From an uncultured Spirochaetia bacterium (GTDB lineage: Bacteria > Spirochaetota > Spirochaetia > JABEVK01), in assembly GCA_937960645.1 (NCBI GenBank), contig CALGPJ010000013.1, positions 1 through 36,720 on the forward strand: a stretch of DNA of 36,720 nucleotides. The letters run 5' to 3'. The notes beneath the pieces were generated by a model, which was not told the DNA's origin, made no database searches, and saw only the letters and a list, made by a program, of their open reading frames with translations. The position numbers and the translations under genes were made by a program. Each line of letters opens with the position of its first letter. The stretch's first letter is position 1. This document shows positions 17,905 through 26,413 of the stretch, piece by piece.

Positions 17905-19280
17905 CAAGACCACCTCTTACAGTCTCGGCAAAAAAAGTCTTTACCACAAGTATACTCCTCATCGGCATGATCACCCCGCTTTGGAGCCAGGGGCTCGTCC
18001 GCTTGCACGAGGGATGGGAGGTTGTTCACGACCGTTTGCTTTCCCCTCTCGCCTTTCCCGAAGAGGGGTCCCCTCTCGAGTTTCCCGAGAACAATTACCT
18101 GGATAAGGAAGGGAAACGATCCTCCCAGTGCAAGGTGGGAACTTACCGGCTGCGCATTGCCTCCCTCAAAAGCGACGAAATGTGGGGACTGATCGTTCCC
18201 GAGATTTTTTCTGCGTACAATCTCTTTATCAACGGTGTCCGAATCGGAGAAATGGGCGCACCCTCGAGCTCTCCGGGTTCTTACCGTGCCAGGGTACGGC
18301 CCGAAGCGTACTTTTTTCCCGGCAGGGAAGGAACCGAAATCCTTTTGCAAGTCGCCAACTTCCATGTCATCGGCGACAAAATCCGACAGGTTCCCCTCCT
18401 GGGAAAGGCTGACGAGGTCCAACGCTACCTTCTGGGGAAATGGGGGGTGGAACTATTCCTTATCGTTTTTCTTTTTTTCATCGGGATCGCCCTTCTTGTG
18501 CTGCCCGAGACCTACAAACCCCGAGGTTCCCGCTTCCTCGGGCTCTTTTTCTTGACATTGGCCATACGCATGGGATTCACGGGGTGGCGGCTTTTTCTTC
18601 AGGTGATCCCCTTTCTGGACTTCGAACTGGTTTCGGACCTCGGTTACGTCACCGCAAGTCTGGCCGCTTTATTCTTCGTGGCTGCGATGTTGGTCCGCTT
18701 TCGAGACATTGTCGATTTCCACCTCACCCACGTCGTTCTCACGATCAATGTGCTGGGTTTTTTCAGCGTCCTCGTCTTTCCAACGCCGAACTTTGAACCC
18801 TATTCCCTGATGTTCGATTTGGGCCTGGGCCTGGCGATCGCTTGGTCCCTTCTCCTTCCACTAGGGCTATTATTGGCAAAAAAACCTTTCGAACCCGTTT
18901 TCTGGCTATCTTACAGCGCCCTCCCCCTCGCCGCCCTCTTGGATTATGTCATTTACGGCGGCCTCGTTCGAGACGAGTGGTTTTTTCTTTGGGGAGTTTT
19001 CTTCTTCGCCCTGGGTCAGCTGGTGCACCTGGCCTACTCCAATGCACGCCATGAGAAAAAACAGATTGAACTCTTTTTAGAGCTCAGCGAGACGACGGAG
19101 CGGCGAGCGGAATTTGTCAGTTTGTTTCAGCACCATCTTCGCACACCCATTCACACCCTTCTCTCCTTTCTGGAGAGGAGGAGTTTCCTCCCATCGGACA
19201 CCATGAACGCCAGGTCCCTCACCCGCTCCCTGAAAGAATTGAACCTCGAACTCGAAAAACTTTTCAAAGAGAAAAATTAA
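17889..19280 (+). CDS. 7TMR-DISM sensor with isolated DHp (HisKA-like) tail, no ATPase domain
   Basis: A 463-residue membrane sensor. A signal peptide (about 1-34) leads to a periplasmic jelly-roll 7TMR-DISMED2-like domain (about 34-180, with the NLFINGVRIGEMG segment), then seven hydrophobic segments (about 182-395). The cytoplasmic tail (403-463) matches a HisKA dimerisation hairpin: RRAEFVSLFQHHLRTPI puts H415 at the phospho-acceptor site, followed by a second helix. The protein then stops: there is no N/G1/G2-box ATPase domain, and the acidic residue that normally follows the histidine is H416. It cannot be a complete kinase. It may accept phosphate from elsewhere or pair with a partner kinase. 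The gene ends in a TTAA shared with the convergent dapL stop. The start is ATG 17889, inside the SPOR-like gene's first codons. Confidence 0.8.
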   Translation: MRIDSSRPPLTVSAKKVFTTSILLIGMITPLWSQGLVRLHEGWEVVHDRLLSPLAFPEEGSPLEFPENNYLDKEGKRSSQCKVGTYRLRIASLKSDEMWGLIVPEIFSAYNLFINGVRIGEMGAPSSSPGSYRARVRPEAYFFPGREGTEILLQVANFHVIGDKIRQVPLLGKADEVQRYLLGKWGVELFLIVFLFFIGIALLVLPETYKPRGSRFLGLFFLTLAIRMGFTGWRLFLQVIPFLDFELVSDLGYVTASLAALFFVAAMLVRFRDIVDFHLTHVVLTINVLGFFSVLVFPTPNFEPYSLMFDLGLGLAIAWSLLLPLGLLLAKKPFEPVFWLSYSALPLAALLDYVIYGGLVRDEWFFLWGVFFFALGQLVHLAYSNARHEKKQIELFLELSETTERRAEFVSLFQHHLRTPIHTLLSFLERRSFLPSDTMNARSLTRSLKELNLELEKLFKEKN

Positions 19281-20470
19281 AGGAGGTCTTTCAACGCATC
19301 GACCGCCTGTTGCACCTTTTCCGGCGTCTGGAAGGCGCTGAAACGCACGAAGCCCTGGCCCTGGTCCCCGAACCCGGAACCCGGTGTCACCACCACGGCG
19401 GCCTTGTTCAAAAACAAATCGAAGGCTTCCCAGCTATCCCGCCCAAGGTAAACCCAAACATACGGGGCGTTGTCGCCGCCGTACACTTCGTAGCCCCGAT
19501 CTCGGAAGAAGTTCGCCAGCATTCGCGCGTTCTCGAGATAAGCGGCCACCTGGGAACCGGTCTCGTGCTGGCCCTGTTCGGAATAAACCGCCAGGGCCGC
19601 TGCCTGGACAGGCCAGCTCACCCCGTTGAACAGGGTACTTTGGCGTCGGTTCCAGAGGTCCCAGACCCGAACCGTGCTGTCCTGGGACGCGATCCTGAGT
19701 TCTTTGGGCACGACCGTGTAGGCACAGCGAACCCCGGTGAAGCCGGCACTTTTGGAAAGGCTGCGAAACTCCAGAGCACAATCCCGCGCCCCCGGGATCT
19801 CGAAAATGCTTCGTGGCAGCTCGCTATCCTGAATGTAGGCGGCGTAGGCGGCATCGAAAAGAAGCAGAGCCTTGTTTCGGAGTGCGTACTCGACCCAGGA
19901 GGCGAGCTGATCCCGGCTCAGCACCGCCCCGGTGGGATTGTTCGGACTGCAGAGGTAAACCAAATCGAGGGGCTCGGATGGCGGAAGGGGAACCATGCCG
20001 TTCTGCCGTGTCGCCGGAATCAGGTGGATAAAGTCCTTGCGCCCTGCCATGATGTTGCTGTCCCGGTAGACAGGGTAGACCGGGTCCGGGATGCCCACGT
20101 GAATTTCCGGTGCGAAAAGCTCCTGAATGTGGCCGACATCGCACTTCGAACCGTCGCTGATGAAGATCTCCGAAGGATCGACATCGACGCCCTTGTCGCG
20201 ATAATCGATCCGAGCGATCGCCTCCCTGAGCTCCGAGTACCCCTGTTCGGGTCCGTAACCTCGGAAGCCCTCGGGTGTGGCCATGGCCAGGGCCGCTTCG
20301 GAAAATGCCCGCGCGACGCTGGGAGCGAGCGGAAACACCACATCGCCAATGCCCATGCGGATCAGTGGCCGATCCGGGTTAACTTTTTTGAATTCTTCGA
20401 CCTTTCGTGCAATGGTGACAAAGAGGTAGGTGTCGCTGAGTTCGCTGTAATGCGGGTTTGCCTGGATCAT
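19277..20470 (-). CDS. dapL: LL-diaminopimelate aminotransferase
   Basis: A 397-residue fold-type I PLP enzyme that converts tetrahydrodipicolinate directly to LL-diaminopimelate, bypassing DapD/C/E, for lysine and peptidoglycan. The N terminus (NPHYSELSDTYLFVTIARKV, then IRMGIGDVVFPLAPSV) is diagnostic of DapL rather than other aminotransferases. The PLP lysine is K240 in SLSKSAGFTGVR, and SPNNPTGAVL marks the cofactor/substrate site. This route is known in spirochaetes, chlamydiae, plants and some anaerobes. The ATG lies six bases after a TTGACA-N17-TTAAGT promoter and has only a GGA upstream, so the mRNA is probably leaderless. It ends four bases into the convergent 7TM gene. Confidence 0.94.
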   Translation of the reverse strand: MIQANPHYSELSDTYLFVTIARKVEEFKKVNPDRPLIRMGIGDVVFPLAPSVARAFSEAALAMATPEGFRGYGPEQGYSELREAIARIDYRDKGVDVDPSEIFISDGSKCDVGHIQELFAPEIHVGIPDPVYPVYRDSNIMAGRKDFIHLIPATRQNGMVPLPPSEPLDLVYLCSPNNPTGAVLSRDQLASWVEYALRNKALLLFDAAYAAYIQDSELPRSIFEIPGARDCALEFRSLSKSAGFTGVRCAYTVVPKELRIASQDSTVRVWDLWNRRQSTLFNGVSWPVQAAALAVYSEQGQHETGSQVAAYLENARMLANFFRDRGYEVYGGDNAPYVWVYLGRDSWEAFDLFLNKAAVVVTPGSGFGDQGQGFVRFSAFQTPEKVQQAVDALKDLL

Positions 20471-20476
20471 GCGTCC

Positions 20477-20505
20477 ACTTAATCAAACCCGCCGTTCCGT
20501 GTCAA
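20477..20505 (-). promoter_or_regulatory. dapL promoter, start-codon proximal
   Basis: On the minus strand TTGACA (20505-20500), exactly 17 bases, TTAAGT (20482-20477), then six bases (GGACGC) and the ATG. With normal initiation seven or so bases after the -10, the transcript would begin at the start codon. Confidence 0.65.
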
Positions 20506-20512
20506 TCTTGCC

Positions 20513-21028
20513 CTAATAAAAGACGTTTCCCAGGGAGAGATTGAAGTGGGGAAAGAAGAACGAGGTGGTGGGCAATTTCACGAAACGCGGTCCGATTTCG
20601 AGCGTGAGCCGCGTGTTCTTCTGGTCCCCGAAAGCGACACTGTATCCCAGGGCAAGGTTGTAATTGAACAACTCGGGATCGATGGTAAAGGAAATGCTGT
20701 TTATTTCCCCGTAAACCCTGAAATAGCTTAATCCCAAACCAACGTAGAGAGAATTCAGTGGACCAAAGGGGTAGAATCTCAGATTCGCGCCCGGTTCATA
20801 AAACAGAAGGAATCCGTCGCTGCCGCCCAGGGGCAAGAAGGTGAACTGCCCACCCAGTCCCAGGTTTCCGAGAAAAAGTTCTCCACCGACACCGATCACG
20901 GCAAAAGAGCCATGGAGCATGAGGCTCAGTCCCCCGATGGGCATTTTTCTCACCATTTCCGGAGAATTTGCGAAGGACCCCTGACTCAACACACCACCAA
21001 GAACTAAAAACACAATAAAACGTCTCAT
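20513..21028 (-). CDS. Small outer-membrane beta-barrel-like protein
   Basis: A 171-residue protein with a signal peptide (RRF, hydrophobic core, cleavage near FANS) and a mature part made of alternating hydrophobic/aromatic strands with Gly-rich turns (GGELFLGNLGLGGQFTF, LYVGLGLSYFRVYG). It ends in ...GNVFY, with aromatic C-terminal residues typical of barrel insertion signals. This suggests an 8-strand outer-membrane or porin-like protein. No specific family is recognised. An AGGAGG ribosome-binding site lies five to six bases before the ATG. It is upstream of dapL on the same strand, but dapL has its own promoter in the 42-base gap. Confidence 0.65.
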   Translation of the reverse strand: MRRFIVFLVLGGVLSQGSFANSPEMVRKMPIGGLSLMLHGSFAVIGVGGELFLGNLGLGGQFTFLPLGGSDGFLLFYEPGANLRFYPFGPLNSLYVGLGLSYFRVYGEINSISFTIDPELFNYNLALGYSVAFGDQKNTRLTLEIGPRFVKLPTTSFFFPHFNLSLGNVFY

Positions 21029-21159
21029 AATATCCTCCTGTTCACATTAAATCTATTTTTATTGTATCACCCTTCGTCAAAAAAACCAGGTTAGCCTCCT
21101 AACAAAAATCTGACATTCAAGTAATTTATTGAAGTCAAAACATTCCGGAGGCTCCGAAC

Positions 21160-22506
21160 ATGAGGATAATTCATTATCATTTTTTGGTGATCCTGCTTGC
21201 GTCCTGCGCCACCTACTCCACCAGCTATCAGGACCATCTCCAGGCCGGAAGGCTCGGACGCTATCTCAACAACTGGCCCACCGTCCGTTTTGTCCATTTA
21301 ACCGACATCCACGTCTTCCCTCAGGAGTGGGCACAAGGGGCGACCTACCAGAAATACATCGAGGACGACCCCAAGCTACTCAAGGAAAGTCAGGAGATCT
21401 TTTTGACTGCCCTGGAAAAGGTGAGATCCCTCAAGCCCGATTTTTTGATCCTGTCCGGGGATTTGACCAAGGACGGTGAAATTGCCTCTCACGAGTGGCT
21501 GGCCCAGAAGCTCGGCGAACTGAAGGACCTTGGCATCCCCTCCTACGTGATTCCGGGAAACCACGACCTGAACAATCCGGATGCGGTCCGCTACTTCGAC
21601 GACCGTACCGAACGCGTACCGACAGCCTCCCCCGAAGACTTCGCTAGAATCTACGCCGGGCACGGTTACGACAAGTCCCTCGATCGGGATGCCGCCTCGT
21701 TGAGCTACCTTGTGGAACCGGTGCCGGGGCTTTGGCTTTTGGCCCTGGACTCCTGTGTCTACGAGAACAATTTCCGCGACAAAGTCCCGTACACGGGCGG
21801 CCGCATCCGCCCCCAAACTCTCAAATGGATGGAAAACATCCTTCTCCGGGCCCAGGGTGAGGGCAAGGCCGTCATCGCCATGCTGCACCACCCGCCCAAC
21901 GAGCAGTGGAAAAACCGGGAACGCTACATGAAGGACTTCGTCCTGGAACACCACCGGGAGATCACACGCGTCCTCACCGCCTATGGCGTCCCCCTGGTTT
22001 TCAGCGGGCACACCCACAGTCAGGACATCACCCTTATCCGCCACGAGAAGGGTTTCCCGTTGTATTCCGTGGTCACCGGGAGCACCGTGAGCTACAACAA
22101 CGCCTTCCGACTGATCAGCCTCGATGCCGAGGCGGCCCGTATCGAAAGCTTTTTCATCACCGACATCCCCTCTTTTACCCGGGAGGGCAGGTCCTTTGCA
22201 CAAATTTCCCGAGACTTTTCTTACTCCGGGGTGGACATCATCGCTCGCAAGACCCTGAACCGCTTCGGCATTGGCAAGGAGGAGGCTGACCGCATCGCCC
22301 CTCGGGTGGCCGAAGCCTTTTTGGCCTTCTGGGCTGGGGACGAGAAGTTTAGCGGAACCGAGAAGGTCCCCACCCAAAACCTCAGCTTCATGGGAGGGAT
22401 CGTGGTGGGCCAATCCCGGGAAATGGTCGAGAACCTTTGGGAAGATTTGGAGCCGGTCGATAACCGACTCAAGATCCTCAAAGACGGGAGCTGGCAAACC
22501 TTCTGA
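21160..22506 (+). CDS. Lipoprotein metallophosphoesterase (calcineurin-like)
   Basis: A 448-residue exported lipoprotein: lipobox LLASC with the acylated cysteine at 16. The binuclear-metal phosphoesterase motifs are all present in order: D-x-H (LTDIH, 49-51), GD (SGDLTKDG), GNHD (PGNHDLN), the single histidine in MLHHPP, and GHTH (SGHTHS). About 150 residues follow the catalytic core with no recognised domain. It is probably an inner- or outer-membrane-anchored hydrolase of phosphodiesters or nucleotides; the substrate cannot be told. A CGGAGG ribosome-binding site precedes the ATG. The MATE gene follows after 36 bases, in which it has its own promoter. Confidence 0.88.
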   Translation: MRIIHYHFLVILLASCATYSTSYQDHLQAGRLGRYLNNWPTVRFVHLTDIHVFPQEWAQGATYQKYIEDDPKLLKESQEIFLTALEKVRSLKPDFLILSGDLTKDGEIASHEWLAQKLGELKDLGIPSYVIPGNHDLNNPDAVRYFDDRTERVPTASPEDFARIYAGHGYDKSLDRDAASLSYLVEPVPGLWLLALDSCVYENNFRDKVPYTGGRIRPQTLKWMENILLRAQGEGKAVIAMLHHPPNEQWKNRERYMKDFVLEHHREITRVLTAYGVPLVFSGHTHSQDITLIRHEKGFPLYSVVTGSTVSYNNAFRLISLDAEAARIESFFITDIPSFTREGRSFAQISRDFSYSGVDIIARKTLNRFGIGKEEADRIAPRVAEAFLAFWAGDEKFSGTEKVPTQNLSFMGGIVVGQSREMVENLWEDLEPVDNRLKILKDGSWQTF

Positions 22507-22507
22507 G

Positions 22508-22536
22508 TTGACAGGGAGTGAGTGCCGCCGTAACTT
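22508..22536 (+). promoter_or_regulatory. MATE gene promoter, start-codon proximal
   Basis: TTGACA (22508-22513), exactly 17 bases, TAACTT (22531-22536), then six bases (CACTCC) and ATG at 22543. There is no Shine-Dalgarno sequence. It starts one base after the stop codon of the preceding gene and predicts a leaderless mRNA. Confidence 0.65.
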
Positions 22537-22542
22537 CACTCC

Positions 22543-23967
22543 ATGAAAGACATCCATCGACTGGGGAGCCATTCGCTTCCAAGACTGGTTTTGGCCTTCA
22601 GCCTTCCCGCCATCGTGGGGATGGTGAGCCAGGCCCTTTACAACATCGTCGACCGATTTTTTTTGGGGCGGGCCCTCGGGGATGCTGCCGTATCGGCCGT
22701 GGTGGTGAGTTTCCCCCTCATGCTGGTCTTCATGGCCTTTGGTATGCTGACCGGCATTGGGGGTGGAGCCGCCTTCTCGATTTTTCTGGGACAAAAACGA
22801 GCGGACGAGGCCCGGCACACGCTTGGAAATGCCATTCACCTGACCGCTGTCCTTGGCCTTGTTCTGATGGTCATCGGCCTGGTTTTTCAGAAGCCCCTCC
22901 TGCGGCTTTTCGGAGCTACCCCCGATATTCTGGATGCAGCGGCGGAGTATTATGTTTTCATCCTCTTTGGGGGACTGTTTTCCAGCCTGAGTATGTCGCT
23001 GAACAATTTTCTGCGCGCCCAGGCGGCCCCCGTCCTGGCCATGACCACCCTCCTCCTGGGAGCAGGGTTGAACACCGTACTCGATCCCATCCTGATTTCG
23101 GGATTCAACATGGGTGTCCGCGGGGCCGGGCTGGCCACCCTGATCAGTATGGCGGCTTCCTCGATCTGGGTTCTCTTCAGCCTGTCTCGAACGCCGATGG
23201 GGAAACAACTCAGCCTGAAGGACCTTCGGCTGCGTGCTCCCATCGTCCAGCGCATCATCGGCATCGGTCTTTCGCCCTTCTTCATGCAGTTGGCGGCCGC
23301 TCTGGTCAATGTGGCTTTGAACAGTCAGCTCGTCGCCTACGGCGGTCCCCGGGCTCTGAGCCATATCGGAGTGCTCTACGCCACCTCGATGATATTTCTA
23401 ATGCCGCTTTTCGGTTTGAACCAGGGAACACAGCCCATCATCGGCTACAATTTCGGTGCAGGTCTCACCCATCGGGTCCGTCACGTGTTAGCGCTCACTT
23501 CCACGTTGGCGACCCTGGTGACAGGACTGGCCTTCGTTCTGACCCGTATCGATCCCGAGGGTCTCTTTGCCCTCTTTCTGCCCCATCAACCGGAATTATG
23601 GAAGGAGGGAGGCAGGGCGGCCTCCCTTTTCTTCCTGGCTTATCCCGTCTTGGGGCTTCAAATCGCCGGCGTCGGCTATTTTCAATCCATCGGACAGGCA
23701 CGCAAGTCCTTGATTCTGACCCTGAGCCGTCAGGTGCTTTTTCTTCTCCCCCTGCTGTATATCCTCCCCCTCGTTTTTGGCCTCGACGGGATATGGTTCG
23801 CGGCCGCCGCCTCAGATGCTTTGGCCTTCCTGATCACGGCCTTTTTTTTGATACGCGAGTGGTCACGACTGAACTCCGCTGCCTCTTCGCCTCCTAAAGT
23901 CGCGTTTTCCGCCAAACTCGAATCTGATCCAGCCGAACAGGGCCTCCTGAAACCAGATGCCACCTGA
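22543..23967 (+). CDS. MATE family multidrug/sodium antiporter
   Basis: A 474-residue inner-membrane transporter with about 12 hydrophobic segments in two related halves. The first half has the family pattern 'L-x-L-P-A-I-V-G-M-x-x-x-x-L-Y-N-I-V-D-R-F-F-L-G' and a GIGGGAAFSIFLGQ segment. The second half has GLNQGTQPIIGYNFGAG, the matching N-Q-G-x-x-P-I motif. These fit the DinF/NorM-like MATE exporters that expel cationic drugs in exchange for Na+ or H+. The last 74 bases overlap the convergent lipoprotein gene at 23894. The substrate is unknown. Confidence 0.92.
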   Translation: MKDIHRLGSHSLPRLVLAFSLPAIVGMVSQALYNIVDRFFLGRALGDAAVSAVVVSFPLMLVFMAFGMLTGIGGGAAFSIFLGQKRADEARHTLGNAIHLTAVLGLVLMVIGLVFQKPLLRLFGATPDILDAAAEYYVFILFGGLFSSLSMSLNNFLRAQAAPVLAMTTLLLGAGLNTVLDPILISGFNMGVRGAGLATLISMAASSIWVLFSLSRTPMGKQLSLKDLRLRAPIVQRIIGIGLSPFFMQLAAALVNVALNSQLVAYGGPRALSHIGVLYATSMIFLMPLFGLNQGTQPIIGYNFGAGLTHRVRHVLALTSTLATLVTGLAFVLTRIDPEGLFALFLPHQPELWKEGGRAASLFFLAYPVLGLQIAGVGYFQSIGQARKSLILTLSRQVLFLLPLLYILPLVFGLDGIWFAAAASDALAFLITAFFLIREWSRLNSAASSPPKVAFSAKLESDPAEQGLLKPDAT

Positions 23968-24913
23968 GGTATCCCGAAAAGTTTTCGGGAAGCTTTAGGA
24001 CGTACTTCCACCCCCCCTTGGCGTGAGGTTCCTTGATCGGATCGAGCCTCTGCCATCGAACTCCGTCCCGTGACCAGGCCAAACCGAGGTTTGCCAGGTT
24101 CTCCTCCTGGGTGCGAAAGGTCAGTCTTGTGCCGTTGGGGAGCCAACGAGAAATGAAGACCCCGCCGGTTTCGAGGTTCAGGCCAAACTGCCCTTCCAGA
24201 GCGGCCTCTTCTCCCACCCAGCCGTTTTGTATCGTCCATGTCCCATCCTTGAGATTGTACCCTCGGTACTTCGAGGACTGCTCGGGTTCCTCCGGAAACA
24301 CGAAGGGTTTGTCCAGGGGACAATCTTCTCCCTCGAAACCATGGCGGGTCTGGAAATCGCCCCCGGTCACCACGAGGTAGGCCCCGGCGGTTCCCAGGGA
24401 GACTGTACCGGCTCCCGCTGCCGCGTAGATCTTGAGGTTTTGCGAGGGGGCATCCTCGGGAATGGTCAAAAAATAGGTAAACACTCCGTCCCCTGACTGG
24501 AGGTCACCGCCCTGCCCGTCGTCGCGCATCCGAACGACGATGGGAAAGACAAGGTGATTGAGGTTCAGGTAAACCTCGAGGTTACCTGCCAGGGGTCTCC
24601 AATTCCCCCCCAAAATCGCCTCAATGGTGGCTGGTTCGCCCACACGGGTCACGGCGGGGGTGACTCGAAGCTGAACGATCCTCGGCCGATCGTCTGGCCC
24701 CCCTTGTTTGGGCGGAAAGTTCGGATCCCGATCCTCTGAGGGTCCCGGCGGAAGGAGTTCCGCCCGTAACTGCTCGGCATTTGCAGGAATGGGGTCCAGG
24801 GGTTTCACCCAATCTACCGAGTCATCGGGCTTGGCTGGCTCCGGGGGAACCAATCCAGTATCACAGGCCGACAGCAGGGCCAACAATCCTAGAGCAATAG
24901 CGAATTTGTGCAT
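23894..24913 (-). CDS. Secreted lipoprotein with beta-sandwich domains
   Basis: A 339-residue lipoprotein (lipobox LLSAC, acylated cysteine at 17) followed by a Pro/Asp-rich linker (~20-75). The first domain (about 75-180) carries an acidic RDDGQGGDLQSGDGVFT segment, the calcium-binding-like turn seen in some extracellular beta-sandwich ('choice-of-anchor'-type) domains. The C-terminal ~140 residues (SKYRGYNL ... GVFISRWLPNG ... SRDGVRWQRLDP ... LRWHLVSGG) resemble a jelly-roll, carbohydrate- or surface-binding module, but no family is firm. An AGGAGG site seven bases before the ATG is buried in a perfect 10-bp hairpin. It is downstream of transaldolase and overlaps the MATE gene end by 74 bases. 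Confidence 0.7.
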   Translation of the reverse strand: MHKFAIALGLLALLSACDTGLVPPEPAKPDDSVDWVKPLDPIPANAEQLRAELLPPGPSEDRDPNFPPKQGGPDDRPRIVQLRVTPAVTRVGEPATIEAILGGNWRPLAGNLEVYLNLNHLVFPIVVRMRDDGQGGDLQSGDGVFTYFLTIPEDAPSQNLKIYAAAGAGTVSLGTAGAYLVVTGGDFQTRHGFEGEDCPLDKPFVFPEEPEQSSKYRGYNLKDGTWTIQNGWVGEEAALEGQFGLNLETGGVFISRWLPNGTRLTFRTQEENLANLGLAWSRDGVRWQRLDPIKEPHAKGGWKYVLKLPENFSGYLRWHLVSGGPVRLDQIRVWRKTRL

Positions 24914-24916
24914 GAC

Positions 24917-24954
24917 AGCACCTCCTCACTGTACTAACGCCAAAAGGAGGTGCT
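24917..24954 (-). promoter_or_regulatory. Hairpin burying the ribosome-binding site of the lipoprotein gene
   Basis: A perfect 10-bp inverted repeat AGCACCTCCT / AGGAGGTGCT (24954-24945 and 24926-24917 on the minus strand) with an 18-base loop. The 3' arm contains the AGGAGG Shine-Dalgarno sequence of the lipoprotein gene at 24913. The 5' arm, CACCTCCTTTT, is nearly the 3' tail of 16S rRNA. If transcribed together (for example by read-through from transaldolase), the RNA would hide the start from ribosomes. It could also serve as a weak terminator of transaldolase, though no T-run follows. Confidence 0.6.
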
Positions 24955-24966
24955 TTGTACCGATTT

Positions 24967-25908
24967 CTAAAGCTGGGATTCCAGTTTTTTCACTTTTTCT
25001 TCCAGTTTGGCCAGATCTGCCGCAAAGACTCTGATACCCTGGGCCAACTTTTCGGTGGCCATGGCATCTTCGTTGAGAAGCCAGCGGAAAGAGACCTCTG
25101 TGGTGTCCACATCCGGCGGGGACAGGTCTCTGGCGTCCTCGACCCGCAGTTTAGGCGCTAAATCGGCGTCCATCGTGGACAATTGCTCCAACAGCTCGGG
25201 GCTGATGGTCAAAAGATCACAACCCGCCAGCTCGAGGATCTCTCCGGTATTACGGAAACTCGCCCCCATGACCTCGGTTTCGATACCGCGTTTCTTATAA
25301 TAGTAATAGATCGATTTGACCGAGAGGACGCCCGGATCCTCGGGAGCCGGAATGTGGTCCACGCCCCGGGCCGCCTTGTACCAATCCAGAATCCTGCCAA
25401 CAAAGGGACTGATAAGCGTCGCTTTGGCCTCGGCGCAGGCGGCGGCCTGAACCAAACTGAACAGCAGGGTCATGTTGCAATGGATGCCCTCTTTTTCAAG
25501 GATTTCCGCTGCACGGATGCCTTCCCAGGTGGTGGCAATTTTGATCAGAATGCGTTCCCTGGGTATCCCGGCCTCACGATAAAGATCGATGAGGCGGCGT
25601 GCTTTTTCCACCGTGGCTTTCGTGTCGAAACTCAGGCGGGCGTTGACCTCCGTGCTGACCCGGCCAGGGATGATGTTGAGGATTTCGAGTCCGAAGGCCA
25701 CAGCCAGGCGGTCCAGCCGGTCCTCGGTATTCCGGCCGTCATGAATAGCCTTACGGATCAGATCCTGGTATTCCTCCTGAGCGCTCGCTTTCAGAATCAG
25801 GCTGGGATTGGTCGTGGCATCCTGGGGAGCGTACTTTTTCATCGCCTGAAAGTCGCCCGTATCGGCGACGACCTTGGTGTATCGTTTTAAAAGGTCCAAC
25901 GTACTCAT
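24967..25908 (-). CDS. tal: Transaldolase (TalB type)
   Basis: A 313-residue class I aldolase of the E. coli TalB subfamily (E. coli 317 residues). It transfers a three-carbon dihydroxyacetone unit between sugar phosphates in the non-oxidative pentose phosphate pathway. The Schiff-base lysine is K123 in [15 protein letters not shown], followed by the family segments [18 protein letters not shown] and [12 protein letters not shown]. The start at 25908 is preferred over the upstream frame extension to 25935, since GGAGG lies six to ten bases before this ATG and the family N terminus ([10 protein letters not shown]) begins here. Divergent from the ankyrin gene. Confidence 0.95.
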   Translation of the reverse strand: MSTLDLLKRYTKVVADTGDFQAMKKYAPQDATTNPSLILKASAQEEYQDLIRKAIHDGRNTEDRLDRLAVAFGLEILNIIPGRVSTEVNARLSFDTKATVEKARRLIDLYREAGIPRERILIKIATTWEGIRAAEILEKEGIHCNMTLLFSLVQAAACAEAKATLISPFVGRILDWYKAARGVDHIPAPEDPGVLSVKSIYYYYKKRGIETEVMGASFRNTGEILELAGCDLLTISPELLEQLSTMDADLAPKLRVEDARDLSPPDVDTTEVSFRWLLNEDAMATEKLAQGIRVFAADLAKLEEKVKKLESQL

Positions 25909-25925
25909 GCAAAACCTCCATATAT

Positions 25926-25955
25926 AGGATAACATTTTCTGACGTATCTTGACAA
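25926..25955 (-). promoter_or_regulatory. Possible transaldolase promoter
   Basis: On the minus strand TTGTCA (25955-25950), 18 bases, TATCCT (25931-25926). The start codon is 17 bases further on, with GGAGG between, giving a predicted leader of about 10 bases. Confidence 0.45.
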
Positions 25956-25997
25956 AAAGTCTATTTTACCCCTCATGATACTAGAAAGGAGATCCTG

Positions 25998-26396
25998 ATG
26001 AAAAATATCCTCTCGATTGTTGTTGTTTCCCTGCTGGCGCAAGGAATCGTTTTTGCCGATGGCATGCCCTCCTCCGCCCCGGCTCCCCGGGTGCAACAGG
26101 CTGCACAACCTACCCCCGAGCAGAGCTTTTTTGCCGCGGTGCGCCGAGGTGACGTGACCGCTGCTCGAAGCTTCCTGGACAATGGCTCGGTCAACGTGAA
26201 TGCCAAGGAACCTAACACCGGGATGAACGCGTTGATGATCGCCACAGACCGGGTCGACCTGCCGATGGTGATCGCCCTCATCGCTTACCGCCCAGACCCC
26301 CAGGCCAGGGACAACCAGGGACGCACCGTGGGCCAAATTGCGGCAGGAAAGGCAAACCCTCAGCTTTCCGCCACCCTGGCCAACGCCGGTTACTAG
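25998..26396 (+). CDS. Exported ankyrin-repeat protein
   Basis: A 132-residue protein with a signal peptide (KNILSIVVVSLLAQGIVFA) and a mature part that is a short ankyrin stack: 'FFAAVRRGDVTAARSFLDNGSVNVNAKEP' and 'GMNALMIATDRVDLPMVIALIAYRPDPQARDNQGRTVGQIAA' follow the repeat consensus (here split: G-x-T-x-L-x-x-A then D-x-x-G-x-T). It probably binds a protein partner in the periplasm. AAAGGAG lies six bases before the ATG. The DUF1667 gene follows 17 bases later, so the two may be co-transcribed. Confidence 0.85.
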   Translation: MKNILSIVVVSLLAQGIVFADGMPSSAPAPRVQQAAQPTPEQSFFAAVRRGDVTAARSFLDNGSVNVNAKEPNTGMNALMIATDRVDLPMVIALIAYRPDPQARDNQGRTVGQIAAGKANPQLSATLANAGY

Positions 26397-26413
26397 GAAA
26401 AGCCGGTCACACC

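Noticed and set aside
21093-21153. A second possible SD-burying pair (AGCCTCC with GGAGGCT) before the phosphoesterase gene
   Set aside because: Only seven bases with a 47-base loop, and the 5' arm probably lies upstream of the transcription start; chance pairing is likely.
21376-23364. A 662-codon minus-strand open frame across the phosphoesterase and MATE genes
   Set aside because: Long, but it crosses two clearly real genes on the opposite strand, is rich in Gly, Asp and His without domains, and has no start signals.
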